From IMG/VR virus record IMGVR_UViG_3300032770_000001, positions 123,931 to 187,930 of that record: a DNA stretch of 64,000 nucleotides. One strand, written 5' to 3'. Positions within the stretch are counted from its first letter, which is position 1; each line of letters begins with the position of its first letter. The translations under genes and the position numbers were made by a program. The notes beneath the pieces are model-generated. The model saw nothing but the letters and a program-made list of their open reading frames with translations, did not search any database and had not been told where the DNA came from. This DNA comes from a virus. This document shows, piece by piece, positions 36,979-45,865 of this stretch.

Positions 36979-37513
36979 CGCTCTCGATCTATCGGGACAG
37001 ACGTTCGGTCGATTGACCGTGATGTCTCGTTCCGGTCGGTCGCGAGGTAGGCAAGCTGTTTGGCTCTGCTCGTGCACTTGCGGGGCTGAAACGCACGTCC
37101 GTGCAACCCAGCTACGCAAAGGCAAAACCAAATCTTGCGGTTGTCTGAAGGCTGAACGCTACCACTGGACCGGGTATCAGGAGATCAGCGGAGAGTTTTG
37201 GTCGAATCAGAAAACGCACGCTCAGTCTCGTGGGCGGTCGTTCACGCTGTCGATTGAGCAAGCTTGGGAATTGTTTGTTCAGCAAGGGCGAAAATGTGCC
37301 TATACGGGGCTGCCGTTGACCTTTTCCGGTTGCTACCACCGCGATAAAGCAGCGCAGACTGCTTCTCTGGATCGCATAGACAGCGCAGGCAACTACACGT
37401 CGGATAACGTTCAGTGGGTGCACAAGGACGTGAACATGATGAAACAGAAACTTTCTCATGAACGGTTCATCGAACTGTGCAGACTCATAGGAGAAAACCA
37501 ATGTCGAATTTGA
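36950..37513 (+). CDS. HNH endonuclease
   Basis: 187 aa. The start ANALDLSGQTFGRLTV and the zinc knuckle CSCTCGAE...CGCLK form a common DNA-binding head of phage HNH enzymes. The nuclease core is CAYTGLPLTF followed by SLDRIDSAGNYTSDNVQWV and a helix. A homing-type mobile gene placed right after the RNA ligase, overlapping both neighbours. Confidence 0.82.
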   Translation: MPISNSPAANALDLSGQTFGRLTVMSRSGRSRGRQAVWLCSCTCGAETHVRATQLRKGKTKSCGCLKAERYHWTGYQEISGEFWSNQKTHAQSRGRSFTLSIEQAWELFVQQGRKCAYTGLPLTFSGCYHRDKAAQTASLDRIDSAGNYTSDNVQWVHKDVNMMKQKLSHERFIELCRLIGENQCRI

Positions 37514-37872
37514 TGTCAGCCATCATACAGTTGAGAACGTTTGTCGCGAACCCACCGAATTGGCCCGGAGAAGAAGCCATCGTTGAGTTTCATAGCATTC
37601 TTGACCGCCTCGAAGAACACGATCTGGACATGTCGGATTACCGCATCCCAGCCGAGAAGGTGGATTTCCCTATCATCGGTTATCAGCGCGGAGCATTCCG
37701 GGGGCCTGCGGGTCGCCCTATCCGTGGAGATGTAAAGCGGGTGGATGAGGGGTATTTCAGCCGTCAAATCAAAGGGGCATTAGCCTACGCGGAAGCCAAT
37801 CTGGAACGTGAATCTGACGAAGAAGAGATCAACGCCGCCATTCTGGAAAACCTGCCGAAGTCGGTGAACTAA
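37501..37872 (+). CDS. hypothetical protein
   Basis: 123 aa from ATG 37501 with GGAG upstream. Helical N terminus and C terminus around a loop with Arg/Gly/Pro (GYQRGAFRGPAGRPIRG). It overlaps the HNH gene by 13 bases. Function unknown. Confidence 0.6.
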   Translation: MSNLMSAIIQLRTFVANPPNWPGEEAIVEFHSILDRLEEHDLDMSDYRIPAEKVDFPIIGYQRGAFRGPAGRPIRGDVKRVDEGYFSRQIKGALAYAEANLERESDEEEINAAILENLPKSVN

Positions 37873-37878
37873 CCGCTA

Positions 37879-38130
37879 ATGACTGCGCTGTCCTCGATCT
37901 GGGATGTGGCGACTGACCTGACATGGGTCAACGCCCTCTCAGCGGGGGCGGCGTTTCTTGTTAACAAGCTGTTTCCCAATAAGCCAGATAAAGACGATGA
38001 CGACAAAGGCCCGTCTGATGAACCCCACCTGCCTTTGCCGACCGGGGGTGATTGGAACTGGGAAAAATTCAACCGGGAACTCGACGAAATTGGCAAAGAT
38101 ATTCACCCAGACGCGGTATTGACTAAGTAG
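37879..38130 (+). CDS. small possible membrane protein
   Basis: 83 aa. An N-terminal hydrophobic stretch (WVNALSAGAAFLVNKLF) then a strongly acidic linker and helix. Weak membrane potential. Unknown function. Confidence 0.5.
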   Translation: MTALSSIWDVATDLTWVNALSAGAAFLVNKLFPNKPDKDDDDKGPSDEPHLPLPTGGDWNWEKFNRELDEIGKDIHPDAVLTK

Positions 38131-38131
38131 C

Positions 38132-38359
38132 ATGAGCAGATATGTCCCCATCGATGATGAAATGACGCACACTCTCCAACCGGAGAACAGCGTCTTCGTG
38201 ATCTACAACCTTGAACGCTTGCGTCTTGTTGGCGCAGACATCCGCGAAGGATTCACCACCAAACAGGCACAGGCTTTCCTCGATCTCCATGGCGACGATC
38301 TCCGCACGCTGCTCGAAACAACCGTCAAAGAATTCATGAAGAAGAAAGTAGGCAAATAA
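38132..38359 (+). CDS. hypothetical protein
   Basis: 75 aa. A short strand part (SVFVIYNLERLRLVG) then helices and a lysine tail. The stop overlaps the next start (TAATG). No family recognised. Confidence 0.55.
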   Translation: MSRYVPIDDEMTHTLQPENSVFVIYNLERLRLVGADIREGFTTKQAQAFLDLHGDDLRTLLETTVKEFMKKKVGK

Positions 38360-38835
38360 TGCCCGTATCATTTGAACAAGTAGTGGAAATGATCCGCAAG
38401 GAAAACGAATACGCCACGAAGTGGGCGAAGGGCTCCCGCAAGATTTCCAAGGTGGAAGGCGTCAGCGACGGCGACGTACACGCTGGCACCACAGGTCCGG
38501 CAGGACAGCCGTTCGGCATCTCCGACTGGTGGATTTTCGCACGCAAGTATTTCAACGAGATTCCCGATGTCATGGCGAACTACACGCCGGACGGCGGCTC
38601 AGCCCGTATCCGCATTATCAAGGTCATTTCGCTGCTCGTCCGCTGCCTGATGATCTACGGTCGCCCCTCTGATCTGGAGCGTCTCGCTGGCAAGTCCAGC
38701 CGTGACTTCCCGATTCTCGGCGGCGGTATTTCGACATTCGACGAATTGAGCAGCGCAGAAGGTTGCCTGATTCCGACTGCGGAGACTGGTAAGCTACGCA
38801 ATGAAGCGCCAAGCTGCGATCCGCTGAAGAGCTAA
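38359..38835 (+). CDS. hypothetical protein
   Basis: 158 aa, coupled to the previous gene by TAATG. Helical, with a hydrophobic helix (IRIIKVISLLVRCLMIYG, about residues 85-102). A Gly/Asp-rich loop precedes a Trp-rich segment. Unknown role. Confidence 0.6.
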   Translation: MPVSFEQVVEMIRKENEYATKWAKGSRKISKVEGVSDGDVHAGTTGPAGQPFGISDWWIFARKYFNEIPDVMANYTPDGGSARIRIIKVISLLVRCLMIYGRPSDLERLAGKSSRDFPILGGGISTFDELSSAEGCLIPTAETGKLRNEAPSCDPLKS

Positions 38836-38837
38836 AC

Positions 38838-39161
38838 ATGTCACGCACCATAGGACAACGAGTCGGCGCGGTCTCCCACTCCGAGGAAGATACTATCTTC
38901 ATTTTTGGATATGGTACCTACGCTGGGGATGAAGTGCCGGATTCCGCTGGCGGCTGGATGGGGAAGATGCTCGCGGAAGAGAAAGTCACCAACCCGAAGA
39001 TCGTCCTCGACAACGGCAAGGTGGTTTGGGGCTGCGAGTGTTGGTGGGGGTCGGAAGAACAGATTCAAAAGGCAGCAGCAGGTTTTCAACACGTAGTAGA
39101 AATCGACATTGAGGAGGCACGTAAAGATGCCGAACAGAGCAACAACGACAGTAACTCGTGA
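38838..39161 (+). CDS. hypothetical protein
   Basis: 107 aa. Beta-rich with Gly/Trp (IFIFGYGTYAGDEVP, WGCECWWGSE). The centre recalls small phage proteins of unknown fold. The 3' part contains GAGGAGG used by the next gene, with a 35-base overlap. Confidence 0.6.
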   Translation: MSRTIGQRVGAVSHSEEDTIFIFGYGTYAGDEVPDSAGGWMGKMLAEEKVTNPKIVLDNGKVVWGCECWWGSEEQIQKAAAGFQHVVEIDIEEARKDAEQSNNDSNS

Positions 39162-39426
39162 GCAGTTCATGGAAGCTTGCGAAGCGGTATGGTCGGAAAT
39201 CGAGTACCAGAACAGCCTTGAACGCCGCACTGGTGATGAAGCCAAGGAACCAGCCGGGTTTTTCACCCTCGGTCATGTTTACCTGAATCGTGGCGAAGCA
39301 CTGTGGGCTGACAACGCTGGGACCGAAGCCTGCCTGCCGAGTCTTCGTAAACTGGCTGCGATCTTCGTCCGTGGCATGGTCTATTGCGGCATCACCTATC
39401 GTGAAACGCCTACGACCGTTGCGTAA
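39127..39426 (+). CDS. hypothetical protein
   Basis: 99 aa from ATG 39127, set by GAGGAGG nine bases upstream. Helical with Trp and Glu at the start (EQFMEACEAVWSEIEYQ). Unknown. Confidence 0.6.
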   Translation: MPNRATTTVTREQFMEACEAVWSEIEYQNSLERRTGDEAKEPAGFFTLGHVYLNRGEALWADNAGTEACLPSLRKLAAIFVRGMVYCGITYRETPTTVA

Positions 39427-39465
39427 TATTCCGAACTGATTTACTATCGCTGGAGAGGTTTTTGA

Positions 39466-39783
39466 ATGCGTTACTACCCAGTCAAAATTCAGCGAATCAT
39501 CTCGGTTCAGTACAAGAAACTCAAGCCCGGTGAACAGGCTGTAAATCGCACTGACACCATTCCCACAACTGAACGTCGCAACGGTTCTACCTTCGGCTAC
39601 ACTGGCGTCCAGAAGGAATTCTTCCGCGTCGTCAGCAAGCTACTTGGCGAGTGCGGTCATGAACACAAGACGGAAGCCTCGGCTCAGCCTTGCTTCAAGC
39701 GTATGAAGAAGGAATGGTCAGCGATCCGTTCCAACCAATCCAAGACCGCGTATGCGCGGCGTCAGCAGGTTGCTCAAGCATGA
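39466..39783 (+). CDS. basic hypothetical protein
   Basis: 105 aa; GGAGAGG upstream. Strand-rich and basic with a CGHEHKTEASAQPC motif that may hold a zinc ion. TACTAT upstream could be a -10. Its stop overlaps the next start. Confidence 0.6.
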   Translation: MRYYPVKIQRIISVQYKKLKPGEQAVNRTDTIPTTERRNGSTFGYTGVQKEFFRVVSKLLGECGHEHKTEASAQPCFKRMKKEWSAIRSNQSKTAYARRQQVAQA

Positions 39784-40103
39784 ATACTCTCCGTGCAGTA
39801 GCCACAGCATACGACAATCACGCCAATCGTCTCGCCCGTCGCCATGAGGGGAAGTTGAAGAGAGTGGTCGGCCACACCCGCAAAGAAGGCAAGCGTGTGG
39901 CGATTACCATCGCCGATGTCATCGACAACTATCGCACTAACGCCGACCGCGTGCGTGCCTTGATTCCGCCTGACGAAGTCCCGGCTGAGACACAGTGGAG
40001 TCTTGAAGCTTCGGAAACCCCGGCTCTCGGTCCGGGATCGACGGTGACCGCGAAAGACAAGGTCGCCAATCCGAAAGAGCTTTTGGAGAAATTCACCAAA
40101 TGA
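39780..40103 (+). CDS. hypothetical protein
   Basis: 107 aa, ATGA-coupled. Basic N terminus (ANRLARRHEGKLKRVVGH), then a helix and a Pro-rich end. Possibly nucleic-acid binding. Confidence 0.55.
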   Translation: MNTLRAVATAYDNHANRLARRHEGKLKRVVGHTRKEGKRVAITIADVIDNYRTNADRVRALIPPDEVPAETQWSLEASETPALGPGSTVTAKDKVANPKELLEKFTK

Positions 40104-40849
40104 ACATCCCCATCGTGGTTGCGGCGATTGTTGCTGCAATTCCGGCTTACGGCATGTACAAGGTGAAGACTACGAAGTCCAGCATAGAGAACGGCTGGAC
40201 GTATCTTCCCTATGCCGTTGAGCGTTTTGGCTGGGTTGATGGTTTCCGCCGCTGGTGGAGATATCATGCTTCCCCGGCTGCTCAGTACGAAACTTTCCGT
40301 TACTGGCGGAAGCGCCGTTCATTGATCGACCGCCGCGAGAAGAAATCATGGAGCCAGACTGTCCACATCATCGACCGGGACGGCGACTTCTACATCGTCG
40401 AATGCCCCCAGTGTAACGACGTGCACGGTCTCTGGTGCCATCGTCCGTGGGAGAAAATCACGGATGAGCAGTGGGAAGCTGGCGTTCGCGAGACTTACTG
40501 CGACCAATGCCAGAAAGACCGCAAGTCGCATTTCCATTGCAGCCGTTGCGACATCGGCATCGATCTGCATTGGGAAGATGGCTACCATCGCATGAAGGAT
40601 CACCGTGAAGGTCGTCCTCCACTGCCAATCCAAGCGGTGAAAGACGACAACGGCAAGTGGCACCTTGGCATTCATGCTGACGCTCCGTGGTGGTGGACAC
40701 GCCGTGAGGTCTGCCGCGATTATCGCCCTGAGACTGGAAAAGATGCTCATGGGCATGAAAAGTACAGAACGTATCCCAACCCCAAGAACTGGATGTGCGG
40801 GATGCAAGCGCAGTGTGAACAAGCGAGAGTACCGGGAGCGACGAGTTGA
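40100..40849 (+). CDS. membrane-anchored zinc protein
   Basis: 249 aa, ATGA-coupled. A hydrophobic start (IPIVVAAIVAAIPAYGMY) could anchor it in the membrane. Later come several zinc-type pairs (CPQCND, CDQCQKD, CSRCDIG, CGMQAQC) in a Trp/His-rich chain. Role unknown. Confidence 0.6.
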   Translation: MNIPIVVAAIVAAIPAYGMYKVKTTKSSIENGWTYLPYAVERFGWVDGFRRWWRYHASPAAQYETFRYWRKRRSLIDRREKKSWSQTVHIIDRDGDFYIVECPQCNDVHGLWCHRPWEKITDEQWEAGVRETYCDQCQKDRKSHFHCSRCDIGIDLHWEDGYHRMKDHREGRPPLPIQAVKDDNGKWHLGIHADAPWWWTRREVCRDYRPETGKDAHGHEKYRTYPNPKNWMCGMQAQCEQARVPGATS

Positions 40850-41061
40850 AGAGAGTCAAAGTCCCGGTCACTGATCGTCAGTTTCCTCCGGAAGTTCTGA
40901 TGGTCAATGACGACATGGGCGAGATAACGATCAAGATGAAGTTCATTGACCGTTACGAGGCAGGACGGTTCTACAACGAAGCCTTGGTAGCCGGATGGCG
41001 GCGTTACCGGGGTTTTTCGTTAGACCTTCTGGTGGACTCGAAAAAGAAAGCGAGAGCATAA
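40846..41061 (+). CDS. small hypothetical protein
   Basis: 71 aa from TTG 40846, overlapping the previous stop by four bases. Mixed strand and helix, basic end. Unknown. Confidence 0.5.
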   Translation: MKRVKVPVTDRQFPPEVLMVNDDMGEITIKMKFIDRYEAGRFYNEALVAGWRRYRGFSLDLLVDSKKKARA

Positions 41062-41062
41062 C

Positions 41063-42394
41063 ATGTTCGGACGTGGTAATTGGGCCGTATTCGGCATCAA
41101 GAAAGAAAGCCTCAAGAAGTTTCGCAAGAACCTGAACAATGAAGTGGTCATGCTGGACGTGAGCCAGCTTGGTGCCTCGATCAAAGCGAAGTTCCTGAAT
41201 CAGACCAGCTACGGCATCAACCCCTTCGCCGATCCCCGCAAGGATGAAAAGCTGACGGTCGCCAAGCACTCCACGCTAGCGGAATACTTTGCACAGCCGA
41301 AGGATGTGCGCGAACTCCTCTCCGAAGGTGAACTGGAAGTGACGCAGCAAGGCTACGGTCTGGCTGAGGAATTCGAACTCCCTGATCCCGGTGCTGATGG
41401 CGTCGAAAGCCACTACTACGGGCTCTGGTTCGTCATCAACGAACAGGAAGATGTCACCGATCCGGCGTCCAAGAAGGAAGCCATTTCCTACAAGGACATG
41501 ACCAAGCCCTTCAAGTTCCTGAACAAGGATGAGAAGAAGGCAGTCGAAGCACAGGTCAAGCTGACCGCTGTCCCCGCCCGTAAGCAATTCGCCGTGTTGC
41601 TTGATTTCGCCGACGAACGTGCCTATGTCGAATCCTCTAGCCAAGACGATGTGCTGGCGGTGCAGACGGTGCTCAATCAGCTTGGGGCCGACATTTTCTC
41701 GATGGCGTGGCAGTTTGACGATTGGGATTGGACAATTCGCTTTCTCAACAAGGTCAACTCCGAGACCCATTACGAAGAGCAGATGGCAGAGCGTGCCGAT
41801 GAACTGACCCGTTTCCGCCCGGATGAAATCGCCAAGATGGACGACCGCATGATGGAGTCCATCGTCAGCAATTTCTTCGCTCTATCGCAGTTGGACACCG
41901 GGGACTGGTGCGGCTTGACAACCCCGACCCGCATCCGCCTCTATCCGACTACCGACCCAGCGACGGTCGCCAACGTTAGCACAGCGTTCAGCCTGCTGCG
42001 AGTGACCGACAAAGCGATGGTCGCCTCTGCTTCACTGGTTTTCCAGTCCCTTGAGTCCTATGTCGTCAAGAAGACGGACGAAGAGAAGCAAGTGCGTAAA
42101 GACCTGTTCACTCTCGATCTCAACGACAACATCAATTTGAACGATGCCGGAGCCGGAATGCTCCGTGGCTTCGATATGCCCCAATTCAAGAAGGACATCA
42201 AGACGGCGATCAAAGCCCAAGAAGGCGGCTTGTCCATCGCCGAATACTGGAAGAACTGGCTCCAGTCCATGCGTGAGGCTGTTTACAAATTCACCGACAA
42301 CGTGACCGAGACTCTCGCCATCGACAAAAAGAAGTACGGACTCAAGCCATTTGCTGTTGAAGTCAATGAGCCGGAGTCTGTGGAGGTCGAATGA
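41063..42394 (+). CDS. hypothetical protein, weakly RdgC-like
   Basis: 443 aa, acidic and soluble. The order of a basic N-terminal strand part (WAVFGIKKESLKKFRKNL), a middle strand-turn-helix (KQFAVLLDFADERAYVES) and a helical C terminus faintly recalls RdgC-type DNA-binding proteins, but no diagnostic motif is seen. It is one of the larger proteins of the block and may act in replication or recombination. Otherwise unknown. Confidence 0.6.
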   Translation: MFGRGNWAVFGIKKESLKKFRKNLNNEVVMLDVSQLGASIKAKFLNQTSYGINPFADPRKDEKLTVAKHSTLAEYFAQPKDVRELLSEGELEVTQQGYGLAEEFELPDPGADGVESHYYGLWFVINEQEDVTDPASKKEAISYKDMTKPFKFLNKDEKKAVEAQVKLTAVPARKQFAVLLDFADERAYVESSSQDDVLAVQTVLNQLGADIFSMAWQFDDWDWTIRFLNKVNSETHYEEQMAERADELTRFRPDEIAKMDDRMMESIVSNFFALSQLDTGDWCGLTTPTRIRLYPTTDPATVANVSTAFSLLRVTDKAMVASASLVFQSLESYVVKKTDEEKQVRKDLFTLDLNDNINLNDAGAGMLRGFDMPQFKKDIKTAIKAQEGGLSIAEYWKNWLQSMREAVYKFTDNVTETLAIDKKKYGLKPFAVEVNEPESVEVE

Positions 42395-42591
42395 CGCTCG
42401 GCTACCAACACGACTTTCGCAAGTATCCAGACCTGCCGGAACGCTGCATCATCTGTGCGAGACTGCGTACCCCAGAAAACGAACAGCTTGAGTGTGTCAA
42501 ACCTGAGCCGCCATTGTCCCGCGAATACATGGCTCGGCTAGTTTCAGTTGCACAACTTCGCGATTACGTTGAATCTGCTGGAGGAAAATGA
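42391..42591 (+). CDS. small hypothetical protein
   Basis: 66 aa, ATGA-coupled to the previous gene. CIICARLRTPENEQLEC could bind a metal. Its end carries GGAGG for the next gene. Confidence 0.5.
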   Translation: MTLGYQHDFRKYPDLPERCIICARLRTPENEQLECVKPEPPLSREYMARLVSVAQLRDYVESAGGK

Positions 42592-42869
42592 TGAAACCGC
42601 AGGACATGGATGGACAGAAAGTCATTGACTTCATGCTGAAGAGCATTGAAGCTCGCAAACAAAGCATCATCGCCAACCGTGAGAAGATTTACGATCTCAT
42701 TCTCGAAGGCAAGGACGATGAAGCGAACGCCCTCGTCGAGCAGATGATGGTCAGCATGGCAGTGGTCAACTATTTCGCCGATGAGATCGCGATGGTCGAG
42801 ACGGCGAAGAAGCTGAAGGACCTGCTGGAGATGCCGAAGAGCCCGACTGTTCCTGTTGCCGAAGCATGA
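42588..42869 (+). CDS. helical small protein
   Basis: 93 aa; GGAGG upstream and ATGA overlap. Almost entirely helix, with Met-rich centre (VEQMMVSMAVV). Unknown role. Confidence 0.55.
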   Translation: MMKPQDMDGQKVIDFMLKSIEARKQSIIANREKIYDLILEGKDDEANALVEQMMVSMAVVNYFADEIAMVETAKKLKDLLEMPKSPTVPVAEA

Positions 42870-43225
42870 CCACTGACCCACTTTCGCTAGGCGAAAGCTG
42901 GGCACCAGAGGTCAACAAGGCGTTTGGGGAGAGTGTATTACAGGGCGGTTGCGACCTGAATAAAGTACCTGTGGGCGGCTTCGTCATACTGACTACACGG
43001 CAGACCCGGTACGTGATCGAGAAGCTGGAAGACGGCTTTAAGATCGCCGGGAATGACAAGTATTGCCCTGTCCCGACGAAGTGCACTATTATGGGTTCAG
43101 TCTTCCATCGGGAAGGAAGTATGATTAGGTCGCGCTGGCTCGGTCGCGGGATGTTTATGGAGTTCGGTACGGCGGCTTTCCCCCGGCTGATAAGCTCCGA
43201 GATTACGGACGTGGTAGAGATATGA
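42866..43225 (+). CDS. hypothetical protein
   Basis: 119 aa, ATGA-coupled. A beta-rich fold with Gly and aromatic residues (VGGFVILTTRQTRYVIEKL). No family recognised. Confidence 0.55.
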   Translation: MTTDPLSLGESWAPEVNKAFGESVLQGGCDLNKVPVGGFVILTTRQTRYVIEKLEDGFKIAGNDKYCPVPTKCTIMGSVFHREGSMIRSRWLGRGMFMEFGTAAFPRLISSEITDVVEI

Positions 43226-43614
43226 ATTTTGACATCCATGTTGAACGGGCGATCTCACCGAACATAGTGGACTTCCGCGTAGAAGCTTGGGATAAAAAGC
43301 AACGGATCGCAGCGTTTTACGTGCGGAGAGTTGACACGTCTAAGGGCTATCTCAATGTACTTCAGCAAATAGCTGAGCAGGCTCCGAAATGTTGCAACGA
43401 CTTTACGGTGACGCACACCCGGTGGAATAACGAGGGTACGCCATATCAACGCCGCATTTCCGAATGGATCGAACACTGTCCCCATCATATCGGCATTGGT
43501 TTTCCGGCTTACCACGTTTCTGGAACGAAGAAAGACGATGACCGGATGTTCGAATGCACGTATTGCGGGTGCGTGTTTCCTGAATCGCAGGGAATTGAGG
43601 TTGACTCGCGGTGA
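43222..43614 (+). CDS. zinc-ribbon hypothetical protein
   Basis: 130 aa, ATGA-coupled. Alpha/beta N-terminal domain; the end holds FECTYCGCVFPES, and ECPHH earlier, giving a possible zinc ribbon. Unknown role. Confidence 0.55.
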   Translation: MNFDIHVERAISPNIVDFRVEAWDKKQRIAAFYVRRVDTSKGYLNVLQQIAEQAPKCCNDFTVTHTRWNNEGTPYQRRISEWIEHCPHHIGIGFPAYHVSGTKKDDDRMFECTYCGCVFPESQGIEVDSR

Positions 43615-43826
43615 CTGGCGAGCAGATTCGACAAATGCTCGATGAACTCGAAGGGTGTTATTGCCAGCGGTGGATCGAAGATCGAATGGGCGGTTATGTC
43701 GATACTCGACTGGATCGCCGAAAGGCACGAAAGGTAATTGAAAAATGGCTGAAGATGAATTCCTCACAACAGACCCGGACTATTCGTCAATCCAATACGA
43801 AGAGCCGAAACCGCGTGTCGGCGTAG
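43611..43826 (+). CDS. small hypothetical protein
   Basis: 71 aa, GTG start overlapping the previous stop. Helical and charged; its last third overlaps the Nudix gene by 82 bases. The end may be less meaningful than the start. Confidence 0.4.
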   Translation: MTGEQIRQMLDELEGCYCQRWIEDRMGGYVDTRLDRRKARKVIEKWLKMNSSQQTRTIRQSNTKSRNRVSA

Positions 43827-44269
43827 CGACCATCGTCCATAAAGGCCCGAACATCTTGCTCGGCAAGTCCAAAAAGAAGGGCACCGAAGGACAATGGGTG
43901 ATCCCCGGTGGTGGGATTCGCGAGTACGAGACCATTCAGGAAGCCTCGACACGCGAAATCGCCGAAGAGACGGGTGTTGTCTGTGGTAATCAGGAGATGC
44001 TCTTCCTGTCCGAACGTGTGAATAAAGCCGAGAAAGAGCACCGCATCGTGATCTATGTCGTGGGGCAATGGCTTTCCGGCGAGATCAAAGCTGGCGATGA
44101 CCTGAGCGAGGTTCGCTGGGTTGATCCACGCGATCTCGGTCTGTATCAGCACCAGATGGGCGAAATGACCATCGATGCTTTCATGAAATACAGCATGGTG
44201 CTGAAAGCTAAAGCCATGTCCGGGCGTCCCATCGCACAGATGGAAGTGCCGCCCAATCAGGTGAACTAG
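43745..44269 (+). CDS. Nudix hydrolase
   Basis: 174 aa. A full Nudix box lies at about residues 57-79: GGGIREYETIQEASTREI then AEETGV (Gx5Ex7REUxEExGU). Strands before it (GVATIVHKGPNILLG) and after match the fold. The family cleaves NDP-X compounds such as oxidised nucleotides, ADP-ribose or capped RNA ends. With a NADAR gene in the same phage, ADP-ribose or NAD processing is one option. AAGG precedes the ATG. Confidence 0.88.
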   Translation: MAEDEFLTTDPDYSSIQYEEPKPRVGVATIVHKGPNILLGKSKKKGTEGQWVIPGGGIREYETIQEASTREIAEETGVVCGNQEMLFLSERVNKAEKEHRIVIYVVGQWLSGEIKAGDDLSEVRWVDPRDLGLYQHQMGEMTIDAFMKYSMVLKAKAMSGRPIAQMEVPPNQVN

Positions 44270-44278
44270 GAGGAAGTA

Positions 44279-44506
44279 ATGTCAAGCGAATTGAGAAGAA
44301 CAATTACAATCGAAAACGGTGAAGACACACGCTTCGAACTCAATCTGAACACAGGAAATATTTCTCTGCTTACCGTAGCCGACGATGACACGGTGATCGG
44401 AAATCTAGAAATTCATCCGACCGCTCTATCGGATATTGTTTCCGAGTATAAAAAGCGGTTCGTTGACATGGGGAATGGCAAGTCCGAACCCCTTTCGGTT
44501 GACTGA
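44279..44506 (+). CDS. small beta-rich protein
   Basis: 75 aa; AGGAGG before ATG 44279. Strand-rich (TRFELNLNTGNISLLTV) with a short helix. The final base is shared with the next start. Unknown. Confidence 0.55.
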   Translation: MSSELRRTITIENGEDTRFELNLNTGNISLLTVADDDTVIGNLEIHPTALSDIVSEYKKRFVDMGNGKSEPLSVD

Positions 44507-44691
44507 TGCTGACCTATCGTTACGTTGATGATGGCTGGTACTGTCAGGACTTCTGGATCGAGGATGAGAACGGTAAACGTTTCGCCATGACCCAGAGCGA
44601 AGACGCCGCCAAGGAAATCTGCGAGGCTGTGAACAAAGCCCGTGCAGTGGAGACCTTTGATGCAGAAATCCCCGGCACAATCGCCGATTAA
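44506..44691 (+). CDS. small hypothetical protein
   Basis: 61 aa, TGATG-coupled. A strand part followed by one acidic helix (SEDAAKEICEAVNKARA). Overlaps the next gene by 32 bases. Confidence 0.5.
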   Translation: MLTYRYVDDGWYCQDFWIEDENGKRFAMTQSEDAAKEICEAVNKARAVETFDAEIPGTIAD

Positions 44692-44848
44692 GCCGTTCTG
44701 CCGCTGGCATATCGCAACGGTCGAAAACCCGGCAGGCACCGACTGCTCGGCGCACATGTGCGAGGGTCGTGTGTTCGAGTGCCCTTACGTTTCGATTGCG
44801 GACTCGCAGGCGCAGGAATATCCTTGTGCAGATGCGGAGGCTCTATGA
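44660..44848 (+). CDS. small hypothetical protein
   Basis: 62 aa from ATG 44660. Contains CSAHMC and CPYV, with a further CR, so a zinc site is possible. No strong SD. Stop overlaps next start. Confidence 0.45.
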   Translation: MQKSPAQSPIKPFCRWHIATVENPAGTDCSAHMCEGRVFECPYVSIADSQAQEYPCADAEAL

Positions 44849-45468
44849 ACCCAAAGGAACTTTTCAAAGCCTGCACCACTCAATGTATCTGGTGTAAGGA
44901 ACAGTGGCCTGTCGTGGCTAGCGGCGGACACATGCTGCACGTCGGTCCCTTCACCAAAGATAAACACCTATTCTCATGGCCTTGCGCAGCGGAACCCATC
45001 CGTCAGGCGTTTGAGTATGTCACTTACAAAGGCGGCAAACAGATCGCATGGAAGCCGCGTAGTGCTAAGGTTCTGTTCGACATCATCACCAAGCGACATG
45101 GGCGTAATGGCGGACTGTGCAAGAACGTCATGAGCCCGGACAACCGTAGTTTCTGGCGCACGGGGAGTCGAGCGGTTCTCGAAGTAGCGAGTTGGCCCGA
45201 ATGGAAACAGAGTTGCAACTTTGACGGTAGACGGTCAAAGCCCGTTACTCAAGAACGCTTGAAGGAAACCCGTGACGAACTCGCGTTCTACGATGAATGC
45301 GATTTCGCCTGCCGCCAACAATGCACCGAGAATCTCCAATACCGTCCCAAGCTGGATCGTAACTGGAATGAGCCGACCTGCAACGATGGTATGGGCTGCA
45401 TGACCTGCTGGGAGCGGTATGAGAAGGCCAAAGAGGAGTGGGAGACCGCTAACCCCTGCTGTTACTAA
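44845..45468 (+). CDS. Cys-rich hypothetical protein
   Basis: 207 aa from ATG 44845, chosen because GGAGG lies 5-9 bases upstream and the start overlaps the prior stop; a longer frame is not supported. Several Cys clusters (CIWCKEQW, CDFACRQQC, CMTCWE, PCCY) and many Trp. A multi-zinc phage protein of unknown role. Confidence 0.6.
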   Translation: MNPKELFKACTTQCIWCKEQWPVVASGGHMLHVGPFTKDKHLFSWPCAAEPIRQAFEYVTYKGGKQIAWKPRSAKVLFDIITKRHGRNGGLCKNVMSPDNRSFWRTGSRAVLEVASWPEWKQSCNFDGRRSKPVTQERLKETRDELAFYDECDFACRQQCTENLQYRPKLDRNWNEPTCNDGMGCMTCWERYEKAKEEWETANPCCY

Positions 45469-45846
45469 ATGTTCATTCTCCAGACCATCTTTCCGCAAAT
45501 CGGCGAATTCTTCCGTAAACAGGTCGATCTGCCGAAGATACTTGACGACGCTATCGCCAAGATCAAGATGCCCCACAACCCTGTGGGGAGATTTGCTTTC
45601 TGTTTCTTCTCGGAACTGATCTCATTCTTCATCATCGCCACGAACTTCCGGGCACTTGCCAAGGGTTATCTGTTTTGGACGGTGGGGACGGATGGTTTGA
45701 TCGTTCTTCAGAATTCCATCGTCAGCAAGCTCATGATCGAGAATGAGAAGTCACGAGATGGCATCTCCATCGCAGCCTTTACCATAGGTGGTATGTGCGG
45801 TTCCGCCCTCTGCATTATTCTAACGAAGCGCCTGTGGGGAGGCTAA
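45469..45846 (+). CDS. membrane protein with two or three helices
   Basis: 125 aa, starting directly after the previous stop. Hydrophobic segments FCFFSELISFFIIATNF (about 44-60), a moderately hydrophobic segment near 66-85 and IAAFTIGGMCGSALCII (about 100-116). A soluble amphipathic N terminus precedes. Could be a holin-like or other phage inner-membrane protein; no family recognised. Confidence 0.6.
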   Translation: MFILQTIFPQIGEFFRKQVDLPKILDDAIAKIKMPHNPVGRFAFCFFSELISFFIIATNFRALAKGYLFWTVGTDGLIVLQNSIVSKLMIENEKSRDGISIAAFTIGGMCGSALCIILTKRLWGG

Positions 45847-45852
45847 CTACAG

Positions 45853-45858
45853 TATTGA
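45853..45858 (+). promoter_or_regulatory. -10-like TATTGA, leaderless start
   Basis: AGTATTGA ends seven bases before ATG 45866 of the clamp-loader gene. Confidence 0.45.
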
Positions 45859-45865
45859 ACTATGT